A DNA stretch of 12,499 nt from assembly GCA_021847165.1 (NCBI GenBank), contig JAJZUH010000043.1, positions 1-12,499 on the forward strand. Reading direction: 5' to 3'. The translations under genes and the position numbers were made by a program. The notes under the pieces were generated by a model. That model made no database searches. It had not been told where the DNA came from and saw only the letters and a program-made list of their open reading frames with translations. This document shows, in pieces, positions 1 to 11,018 of this stretch; the stretch's first letter is position 1; each line of letters opens with the position of its first letter. The stretch comes from Pseudomonadota bacterium (GTDB taxonomy: Bacteria; Pseudomonadota; Gammaproteobacteria; Burkholderiales; Gallionellaceae).

Positions 1-5779
<5,779 letters not shown>

Positions 5780-5792
5780 CTATTCTGGCGAA

Positions 5793-5819
5793 ATCATACC
5801 ATCGTGCGCATTTGGACAA
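5793..5819 (-). promoter_or_regulatory. Possible sigma70-like promoter for pgm
   Basis: On the minus strand, in the 126-nt gap between the divergent pgm and recQ genes, TTGTCC (complement of 5814-5819) and TATGAT (complement of 5793-5798) lie 15 bp apart. The -10 matches 5 of 6 consensus bases and the -35 matches 4 of 6, but the spacer is short for sigma70. Transcription would start near 5786, giving a leader of about 40 nt that includes the pgm Shine-Dalgarno. I found no equally good promoter for recQ on the other strand. Confidence 0.35.
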
Positions 5820-5872
5820 CCCGGATTCTGCTGCGCGGGTTAAGCTCCCGTTTTCGTTTGATCACCTTATTC

Positions 5873-7720
5873 ATGAGTTCCGGTCCTGCCCATCAAATTC
5901 TGCGCGACACGTTCGGTTATGCCTCGTTCCGCGGCGAGCAGCAGGCCATTGTCGAGCATGTGGCCAGCGGCGGCGACGCGCTGGTACTGATGCCCACTGG
6001 CGGCGGAAAGTCGCTGTGCTATCAGATCCCGGCACTATTGCGCGGTGGCGTCGGCATCGTGGTGTCGCCGCTGATCGCGCTGATGCAGGATCAGGTCGAT
6101 GCGCTCAAGCAGCTGGGGGTGCCGGCTGCCTTCCTCAATTCCAGCCTGGAGGCCGAAGAAGCGCGGGAAGTCTCGCGGCAACTGATGCGCGGCGAATTGA
6201 AACTGTTGTACGTCGCGCCGGAGCGGTTGCTGACTGAAGGCTTTCTGAACCTGCTGGAGCGCCTGCAACAAGACAACGGCATCGCCCTGTTTGCCATCGA
6301 CGAAGCACATTGCGTGTCGCAATGGGGGCATGACTTCCGCCCGGAATACCGTGCACTGAGCGTATTGCATGAACGCTTTCCTTCAGTGCCGCGCATCGCA
6401 CTGACAGCGACGGCGGATGCGCCGACGCGCAGCGAGATCGTCGAACGCCTCGCACTGGAAAGCGCTACCCGGTTCGTTTCCAGCTTCGATCGTCCCAACA
6501 TCCGTTACCGCGTCACGCAGAAAAACAACGCGCGCCAGCAGTTGCAGGCTTTCCTCGAAGCCGAGCATCCTGACGATGCGGGCATCGTGTATTGCCTGTC
6601 GCGGAAGAAGGTCGAGGAGACCGCCGCCTGGCTCAAGGAACAGGGCTGGGATGCCCTGCCGTATCACGCCGGACTGGATGCGACGACGCGCAGCGCGAAC
6701 CAGAAGCGCTTCCTGCGCGAGGAGGGCGTCATCATGGTTGCCACCGTCGCCTTCGGCATGGGCATCGACAAGCCCAACGTGCGCTTCGTCGCCCACCTCG
6801 ATCTGCCCAAGAGCATGGAAGGTTATTACCAGGAAACGGGGCGTGCCGGCCGCGATGGCCTGCCGGCAAATGCATGGATGGCTTATGGTCTGGGGGATGT
6901 CGTGTCCATGCGCCAGATGCTGCTGTCCGGCGAGGCGCCGGAAGAGCGCAAGCGCGTCGAACTGCAAAAACTCGACGCACTGCTCGGTTTTTGCGAATCC
7001 ACGGCCTGCCGTCACCAGACCATCCTGCGCTATTTCGGCGAGGAACATCCGGGCAGTTGCGGTGAATGCGATAACTGCCTGTCGCCCGTGGATACCTGGG
7101 ATGCCACCAGAGCCGCGCAGATGGCGCTGTCCTGCGTTTATCGCACCGGTCAGCGTTTCGGCGTCGTGCACCTGATCGACGTGCTGCTCGGCAAAGTCAC
7201 CCCCAAGGTCGAACAGTGCGCTCATCAGCAGCTCAGCACTTTCGGCATCGGCAAGGAACTCGCGCAAGCGCAATGGAGCAGCGTCTATCGCCAGCTCGCC
7301 GCGGCCGGCTTCATCAGCGTGGACATGGAGGGTTACGGCGGCTTGCGCCTCACCGAAGCGGCCCGTCCGGTGCTGCGTGGCGAACAGGAAGTGTGGCTGC
7401 GCCGCGATGCCGAGCCGGCCAGGCGCAAACCCAGCAAAGCCGAGCGTGGTTCGCGCCTGCGCGAAGCCTACGCCGGTGCCAACGAAGATCCGCTGTGGCT
7501 GGCGCTCAAAGCCAAGCGCATGGAGCTGGCGCGCGAACAGGGTGTGCCGCCTTACGTCATTTTTCACGACAGTACCCTGCTGGAAATCCTCAACCGCAAG
7601 CCGCAGACGCTGGATGAGATGGGACAGGTCAGCGGTGTGGGCCAGGCCAAACTGGCGAAGTATGGCGACGATTTCCTGCGCGTGCTGGAAGATGTTGCAC
7701 GATTCAAGCCCGTGTCCTGA
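5873..7720 (+). CDS. recQ: ATP-dependent DNA helicase RecQ
   Basis: RecQ is a 3'-5' superfamily 2 DNA helicase used in recombination (RecF pathway) and replication-fork repair. From the ATG at 5873 it is 615 residues, close to E. coli RecQ. Seen in order: Walker A MPTGGGKS (about 40-47), the DEAH box (143-146) followed by the aromatic-rich loop [11 protein letters not shown], motif III TATAD, and motif [13 protein letters not shown]. The RQC zinc site has Cys379, Cys396, Cys399 and Cys402, the same spacing as E. coli. A winged-helix region and a C-terminal HRDC domain (about 535-612) complete it. The frame is open back to 5405, but the upstream part is antisense to pgm and resembles nothing. 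The start follows homologues ([16 protein letters not shown]). No convincing Shine-Dalgarno precedes it, so the exact start is less sure than the identity. Confidence 0.96.
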   Translation: MSSGPAHQILRDTFGYASFRGEQQAIVEHVASGGDALVLMPTGGGKSLCYQIPALLRGGVGIVVSPLIALMQDQVDALKQLGVPAAFLNSSLEAEEAREVSRQLMRGELKLLYVAPERLLTEGFLNLLERLQQDNGIALFAIDEAHCVSQWGHDFRPEYRALSVLHERFPSVPRIALTATADAPTRSEIVERLALESATRFVSSFDRPNIRYRVTQKNNARQQLQAFLEAEHPDDAGIVYCLSRKKVEETAAWLKEQGWDALPYHAGLDATTRSANQKRFLREEGVIMVATVAFGMGIDKPNVRFVAHLDLPKSMEGYYQETGRAGRDGLPANAWMAYGLGDVVSMRQMLLSGEAPEERKRVELQKLDALLGFCESTACRHQTILRYFGEEHPGSCGECDNCLSPVDTWDATRAAQMALSCVYRTGQRFGVVHLIDVLLGKVTPKVEQCAHQQLSTFGIGKELAQAQWSSVYRQLAAAGFISVDMEGYGGLRLTEAARPVLRGEQEVWLRRDAEPARRKPSKAERGSRLREAYAGANEDPLWLALKAKRMELAREQGVPPYVIFHDSTLLEILNRKPQTLDEMGQVSGVGQAKLAKYGDDFLRVLEDVARFKPVS

Positions 7721-7803
7721 CAGACCTTATGTGATTATCCTCACAGACAGGCAGACCGATGTGTTCTATGGTGCGCCACTTATCAATGAGACTTGGGATG
7801 CAT

Positions 7804-8268
7804 ATGTTCACGAATCGTCTTGCGCTGGCCGCCATGGTGCTGTGGATCGTCACAGTATCGGTGTTTGCATGGTTCTTTGTGCGGGGGAACACGACAGCAG
7901 GTACGGATGGCAGGACTGCCGTGGTGCTGGCACCGGCAGAGCGCGACCTGGTGCTGGGTGAGATGCGCGGCTTGCTGTCAGCATCGCAGCAGGTCGTGCA
8001 AGGCATCCGCCAGGGCGACATGAAACTGGTGGCCAGGTCGGCACGTGCAGCGGGCATGGCCTCGGCTGCAGACGTCAATCCGGCCCTGATGGCCAAGCTG
8101 CCGGTGGCATTCAAGTCCCTCGGCATGAGCGTGCATCACGACATGGATGACCTGGCGCAGGCCGCGGAAGAAGGGAAGAGCCAAGCCGACCTGCTGGGCA
8201 TGCTTTCCGACACGATGTCGAAATGCGTGGGATGCCACTCCGCCTGGCAGCTGAAGCCGGCTCAATGA
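7804..8268 (+). CDS. Membrane-anchored c-type cytochrome with C-terminal haem site
   Basis: This small protein has 154 residues from the ATG at 7804. One N-terminal hydrophobic segment (about residues 6-27) should act as a signal anchor, placing the rest in the periplasm. The body is Ala/Met/Asp-rich and predicted helical. One haem c motif, CVGCH (residues 141-145), lies ten residues from the C-terminus. A single CXXCH at the C-terminal end is the hallmark of class II cytochromes (c'/c-556, four-helix bundle), so a similar fold is likely, but the family assignment is inference and the redox partner is unknown. In-frame ATGs also occur at 7759, 7768, 7786 and 7798. I chose 7804 because GGGA (7794-7797) lies 6 nt before it and the membrane segment then starts promptly. 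The gene stands alone 83 nt after recQ, with no cytochrome-biogenesis or respiratory genes nearby. Confidence 0.8.
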   Translation: MFTNRLALAAMVLWIVTVSVFAWFFVRGNTTAGTDGRTAVVLAPAERDLVLGEMRGLLSASQQVVQGIRQGDMKLVARSARAAGMASAADVNPALMAKLPVAFKSLGMSVHHDMDDLAQAAEEGKSQADLLGMLSDTMSKCVGCHSAWQLKPAQ

Positions 8269-8383
8269 TCCTGCTGTGTGTGTCGCGTCAGGATTGAACC
8301 CTGTCCCCACTTAGGGCAAGATGCGCGCCTTGGGATTCGTCCCGGCAAGGCATCGCATCGATCAATAGCACAAGAGAGCAGAC

Positions 8384-9091
8384 ATGGGCGCACAGTGGAA
8401 AGCCAGACATAAGGAAGTGGCGGCGAATGCCAAGGGCAAGATATTCGGCAAACTCGCCAAGGAAATCATGGTCGCCGCCAAAGGCGGCGCCGACCCGAGC
8501 CTGAATTCGCGATTACGACTGGTGGTCGAGCAGGCCAAAAAAGCCTCCATGCCCAAGGACACGCTGGATCGTGCCATCAAGAAGGGCGCAGGCCTGCTCG
8601 ATGGCGGCGCGCAACTGGAACGCCTCGTTTACGAAGGTTTCGCTCCGCACCGTGTCCCCGTCATCGTCGAATGCCTGTCCGACAACGTCAACCGTACCAA
8701 GTCGAGCATGAACGTGCTGTTCCGCAAAGGTCAGCTCGGTGCGGAAGGCTCTGTCTCCTGGGACTTCAGCTACGTCGGCATGATCGAGGCGACTGCCGCC
8801 AACAAGGATGCCGACGTCGAAGTTGCCGCCATTGAAGCAGGCGCGCAGGACTTTGAGCCCGCCGACGAAGAAGGCACCGCACTGTTCATCACCGAAGTCA
8901 CCGATCTGGATGCCGTATGCAAAGCCTTGCCCGCCCAAGGCTTCAACGTCGTTTCTGCCAAACTGGGCTTCCGCCCCAAGAATCCCGTCACCATCAGCAA
9001 CGATGCCGAACTCGAAGAGGTGCAAGCCTTCCTCGAGGCCATCGACGCGGATGATGATGTGCAGAATGTCTACGTCGGGTTGGCCGGCTAG
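8384..9091 (+). CDS. YebC/PmpR-family protein, divergent (YeeN-like) type
   Basis: The 235-residue protein belongs to the YebC/TACO1 family. These proteins were first described as transcriptional regulators (PmpR) and more recently linked to ribosome-associated relief of stalling, as with mitochondrial TACO1; the role of this copy is unknown. Family features seen are [16 protein letters not shown] near the N-terminus, the [12 protein letters not shown] helix, [24 protein letters not shown] and a C-terminal acidic [15 protein letters not shown]. It begins [13 protein letters not shown] rather than the canonical MAGHSKWANIKHRK, and it is not beside ruvC as standard yebC often is. I therefore read it as a second, divergent paralogue and give no symbol. 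The ATG is preceded by a weak AGAG Shine-Dalgarno about 8 nt upstream. It is separated from the cytochrome gene by 115 nt, so it is probably transcribed alone. Confidence 0.88.
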   Translation: MGAQWKARHKEVAANAKGKIFGKLAKEIMVAAKGGADPSLNSRLRLVVEQAKKASMPKDTLDRAIKKGAGLLDGGAQLERLVYEGFAPHRVPVIVECLSDNVNRTKSSMNVLFRKGQLGAEGSVSWDFSYVGMIEATAANKDADVEVAAIEAGAQDFEPADEEGTALFITEVTDLDAVCKALPAQGFNVVSAKLGFRPKNPVTISNDAELEEVQAFLEAIDADDDVQNVYVGLAG

Positions 9092-9126
9092 GCCGGCTGC
9101 AGGCGAGCGGGTGGCGAAGGTTTGTG

Positions 9127-9149
9127 CCGGGCCGTCAAGCGGCCGGTTT
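9127..9149 (+). terminator. Terminator-like hairpin after the YebC-family gene
   Basis: CCGG (9127-9130) plus CCG (9132-9134) pair with CGG (9140-9142) plus CCGG (9143-9146), with G9131 bulged and a TCAAG loop. This gives seven G-C pairs followed by only TTT. An alternative fold pairs GCGGCC (9139-9144) with GGCCGC (9162-9167), followed by the T-rich TTGTTT. Either could end transcription 35-80 nt after the gene, but the U-tracts are short. The position, just before a new promoter, supports the call. Confidence 0.4.
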
Positions 9150-9172
9150 CAACTGCCGAATGGCCGCCTTGT

Positions 9173-9202
9173 TTGACATCCCATACCTCCTGACCATAGA
9201 AT
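9173..9202 (+). promoter_or_regulatory. Sigma70-like promoter of the c-di-GMP riboswitch / motB transcript
   Basis: A perfect -35 box TTGACA (9173-9178) is followed after 18 bp by TAGAAT (9197-9202), a 5 of 6 match to the -10 consensus. Transcription would start near 9209, about 20 nt ahead of the riboswitch aptamer, giving a leader of about 203 nt before the motB start. The placement is what is expected if the aptamer controls a transcript starting here. No flagellar sigma28-type promoter was seen. Confidence 0.7.
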
Positions 9203-9230
9203 CCACGCGCAATCGTTGATTTGAACATCA

Positions 9231-9337
9231 ACGCCTGCAAGGGCAAACCCGTCGAAAGGCGGGGACGCAAAGCTTCCGGGCTAAGGGACAAGTTCCTATT
9301 CGACATCTCGTCGAGTGCCAGCGGGGCCGCCAGGTGA
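9231..9337 (+). promoter_or_regulatory. Cyclic-di-GMP-I (GEMM-I) riboswitch aptamer
   Basis: The RNA binds the second messenger c-di-GMP in the leader of the downstream gene. The GEMM-I hallmarks are present in order. AGGGCAAACC is followed by a six-pair helix CCCGTC/GGCGGG (9248-9253 with 9258-9263) capped by a GAAA tetraloop (9254-9257). The invariant GGGACGCAAAGC comes next, then CCGGGCTAAGG (the tetraloop-receptor side, with CTAAGG), and finally AGCGGGGCCGCC. The closing helix P1 pairs CGCCTG (9232-9237) with CAGGTG (9331-9336), one pair being G-U. Between CTAAGG and the 3' receptor strand are two small hairpins, GGGA/TTCC (9285-9296) and TCGAC/GTCGA (9300-9314), where the class normally has a variable arm. 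The aptamer lies between a good promoter and a motB-like gene, a biologically sensible target. Assignment is by motif recognition, without a covariance-model search. Confidence 0.9.
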
Positions 9338-9388
9338 TCTGAGCATTCCCTCAATTCCTTTTGGCGTTCTGCTGTTGTGAAGTCTTTG

Positions 9389-9414
9389 CGTATAACCGAC
9401 ATGAGGGTTATATG
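9389..9414 (+). promoter_or_regulatory. Start-codon-sequestering hairpin (probable riboswitch expression platform)
   Basis: CGTATAACC (9389-9397) pairs with GGTTATATG (9406-9414): nine pairs, one of them G-U, around an 8-nt loop GACATGAG. The 3' strand contains the motB ATG (9412-9414) and the last two G of its Shine-Dalgarno GAGGG (9403-9407), so the folded form should block ribosome binding. There is no U-tract after it, so it is not a terminator. It lies 52 nt after the aptamer's P1 helix, consistent with control of translation. The pairing is seen directly; the regulatory role is inferred. Confidence 0.65.
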
Positions 9415-10329
9415 GCAGCGGTCAATCCGGAAATCAAGAAATCAGGCGGCAGCAAGCAGAAGATCCGTCCGCTGGTGGTTAAAAGGATCGTTCGCTCCGG
9501 CAAACCGCATGCACGCGGAGCCTGGAAGATCGCGTATGCCGATTTCGTGACCGCCCTGATGGCATTCTTCCTGTTGATGTGGCTGCTAGGAAGCAATTCC
9601 GAAGCGCGTCTGCGCGCCATTGCGCAGTATTTCCAGACCCCTCTGATGGTTGTCTTGTCAGGCGGCAAGGATATGTCGGATCAAAGCAGCCTGATCCATG
9701 AAGGAAGCAATCGCCCGGTGGCTGGCGATGCGCAACCCAAACTGGAAGCGGTGCCTGAAAAGACCCAGGCCGCATTGAAAGAGAACCGGCTGGATGCGCA
9801 ACGCAAGGAAAGAGTACGCCTGCAGGAATTGAAGCGCAGTCTTGAGTTGGAAATCGAAGCGCATGCGGAATTGCGCGCCTTCAAGGACCAGCTCCAGATC
9901 GACATCACTACCGACGGTTTGCGCATCCAGATCATCGACAAGCAGAGCCGCCCGATGTTCAATCTCGGAAGCGCCATTCTGCAGCCCTATGCGGTGGACA
10001 TCCTGCACCGTTTCGGCACCACCCTGAATGCCGTTCCGAACAGGATCGGCATTACCGGTCACACCGACGCGACGCCTTACCAGGGGAGCACCAGAAATTA
10101 CAGCAACTGGGAATTGTCTCTGGACCGTGCCAATGCGGCCAGGCGAGCGTTGGTCGGCGGCGGTTTGAGGGACGACAAGATCATTCGGGTTGTCGGCTTG
10201 TCTTCTTCCGCTTTATTCGACCCGGCAGACCCGTTCAGTGCGCACAACAGGCGCATCAGCATCATCGTGATGAATGCTCAGGCCGAGCAGGCTGCCGCGA
10301 TGGATGGTGCCGCGCCGGAGGGCGAATGA
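9412..10329 (+). CDS. motB: Flagellar motor stator protein MotB-like (OmpA-family peptidoglycan-binding)
   Basis: MotB-type proteins form the ion-conducting stator with MotA and anchor it to peptidoglycan. The 305-residue product has a basic N-terminal cytoplasmic stretch, then the MotB plug-type membrane helix HARGAWKIAYADFVTALMAF (33-52). Asp44 there is the conserved ion-carrying residue. A charged linker with coiled-coil character follows (about 125-180). The C-terminal OmpA-like domain (about 185-290) carries ITGHTDATPY and NWELSLDRANAARR, the peptidoglycan-binding signature. The start at ATG 9412 is fixed by GAGGG ending 4 nt before it and by the N-terminus. The leader carries a c-di-GMP riboswitch and a hairpin over this start codon. 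No motA lies in the window, although motA and motB are usually adjacent, so the partner must be elsewhere. An OmpA/MotB protein of a non-flagellar system is less likely given the intact plug helix and Asp44. Confidence 0.9.
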   Translation: MAAVNPEIKKSGGSKQKIRPLVVKRIVRSGKPHARGAWKIAYADFVTALMAFFLLMWLLGSNSEARLRAIAQYFQTPLMVVLSGGKDMSDQSSLIHEGSNRPVAGDAQPKLEAVPEKTQAALKENRLDAQRKERVRLQELKRSLELEIEAHAELRAFKDQLQIDITTDGLRIQIIDKQSRPMFNLGSAILQPYAVDILHRFGTTLNAVPNRIGITGHTDATPYQGSTRNYSNWELSLDRANAARRALVGGGLRDDKIIRVVGLSSSALFDPADPFSAHNRRISIIVMNAQAEQAAAMDGAAPEGE

Positions 10330-10343
10330 TGCCTGCACCCATG

Positions 10344-10385
10344 ATGAAGCGTCCGGCACCCGGCTGTCTTCATGCCGTTTTATTT
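10344..10385 (+). terminator. Possible terminator after motB
   Basis: ATGAAG (10344-10349) pairs with CTTCAT (10368-10373), and inside it CCGG (10353-10356) pairs with CCGG (10360-10363) across a CAC loop. Four bases later comes TTTTATTT (10378-10385). A competing fold pairs CGGC (10354-10357) with GCCG (10374-10377), directly against the T-run. The internal loop makes it imperfect, so ihfB may still be partly co-transcribed with motB. Confidence 0.35.
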
Positions 10386-10406
10386 CATCTCGACAATTGA
10401 GCCATC

Positions 10407-10745
10407 ATGACACGATCTGAACTGATTCAACAGCTTGCTTCACGGCATCCCGAACTGACCCAGAAAGACATTGAAATGGCAGTCCGCCTTATCCTGGACA
10501 AGATAGCCAGCGTGCTGGAAGAAAAAGGGCGCGTGGAGATCCGGGGCTTCGGTGCCTTTGGGGTATTCCATCGCCTGTCGCGCAAGGGGCGCAATCCGAA
10601 CACCGGCAAGATCATCGAGTTGCCCGCCAAGGACGTGCCGCACTTCAGGGCCGGCAAGGAATTGCGCGAGCGAGTGAATCACGCCTATGCGGTATCGCGT
10701 TCAGATGCTTGCCCCGAGACCGAACCGGAGGCGATGGAAGCCTGA
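10407..10745 (+). CDS. ihfB: Integration host factor beta-like DNA-binding protein
   Basis: IHF is a heterodimeric, DNA-bending, nucleoid-associated protein of the HU/IHF family. The 112-residue product begins MTRSELIQQLASRHPELTQK, typical of the beta subunit. It carries the arm motif EIRGFGAFGVF and the prolinated DNA-intercalating loop GRNPNTGK, then VPHFRAGKELRERVN, which resembles IHF-beta more than HU. After about residue 93 it has an extra tail of about 19 residues ending in an acidic segment (ETEPEAMEA), longer than E. coli IHF-beta (94 residues). In related bacteria ihfB usually follows rpsA; here it follows motB instead, so this may be an additional paralogue (inference). The Shine-Dalgarno is weak (TTGAG, 10397-10401). 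A long hairpin starts 17 nt after its stop. The family is sure; whether it is the housekeeping beta subunit is not. Confidence 0.85.
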   Translation: MTRSELIQQLASRHPELTQKDIEMAVRLILDKIASVLEEKGRVEIRGFGAFGVFHRLSRKGRNPNTGKIIELPAKDVPHFRAGKELRERVNHAYAVSRSDACPETEPEAMEA

Positions 10746-10761
10746 GGTGCTTGGCCTGGCG

Positions 10762-10814
10762 CAACGGGCAGCGGCGAAGTCGGTCTCGTATCCGGATTGA
10801 CTTGCTGCCCGTTG
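10762..10814 (+). repeat. Long imperfect inverted repeat / hairpin after ihfB
   Basis: CAACGGGCAGC (10762-10772) is an exact reverse complement of GCTGCCCGTTG (10804-10814). Inside, after a 4-nt bulge GGCG (10773-10776), AAGTCGGTC (10777-10785) pairs with GATTGACTT (10795-10803), two pairs being G-U. The result is a 20-pair stem with a 9-nt loop. No U-run follows on either strand, so it is not a standard intrinsic terminator. It could protect the ihfB mRNA 3' end or bind a protein. Its 3' arm overlaps a promoter-like sequence. Confidence 0.6.
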
Positions 10815-10826
10815 GCCCCGTATATT
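10797..10826 (+). promoter_or_regulatory. Sigma70-like promoter for the EamA transporter gene
   Basis: TTGACT (10797-10802, 5 of 6 to the -35 consensus) and TATATT (10821-10826, 5 of 6 to the -10 consensus) are separated by 18 bp. Transcription would begin near 10833, leaving an unusually long leader of about 185 nt before the transporter start at 11019. The -35 box and most of the spacer lie in the 3' part of the inverted repeat at 10762-10814, so cruciform formation or a protein on that repeat could affect this promoter. Confidence 0.5.
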
Positions 10827-10832
10827 CCGCTG

Positions 10833-11018
10833 CATGTACGCACAGCAACTCATTCCTGCCGGATCGATGATATCCATGCGACTGTGGCTGGCCCTGCCAG
10901 CATATAGCCGCAGCACATACCCGTTCTGACGTTTCTGTTTAAACCGGGCAACTGCGGGTCCGCCGCGTTGCTACTGCCCGAGACCCGCACTGCCGATAAA
11001 CCAAAGGGTCTTGCAAAG
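10833..11018 (+). other. Structured 5' leader of the EamA transporter gene, no known class
   Basis: Three pairings stand out. GCTGGC/GCCAGC (10887-10892 with 10896-10901) forms a tight hairpin. CGGGCA (10945-10950) is complementary to TGCCCG (10975-10980). TGCGGGTC (10953-10960) is complementary to GACCCGCA (10982-10989). The last two interleave, so they form either a pseudoknot or two competing states. The 3' end of the last stem is 29 nt from the transporter ATG. I do not recognise any riboswitch class here (in particular not guanidine classes, which often precede small exporters). A 31-codon open frame, 10834-10929, starts at the predicted transcription start. Function is unproven. Confidence 0.35.

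Noticed and set aside
6383..7567. Long minus-strand open frame (394 codons) inside recQ
   Set aside because: Antisense to conserved RecQ motifs, with His/Gln/Arg-rich composition typical of shadow frames.
8268..8294. ATCCTG/CAGGAT inverted repeat across the cytochrome gene stop
   Set aside because: Six pairs with a 15-nt loop and no T-run; too weak to call a terminator.
8329..8344. TTGGGA-TTCG-TCCCGG mini-hairpin upstream of the YebC-family gene
   Set aside because: Only four Watson-Crick pairs plus two G-U, 40 nt from the start codon; no sign of a regulatory role.
9082..9098. GCCGGC-TAG-GCCGGC repeat at the YebC-family stop codon as a terminator
   Set aside because: Only six pairs around a 3-nt loop at the stop codon, each arm self-complementary, and no U-run; the hairpin at 9127-9146 is a better candidate.
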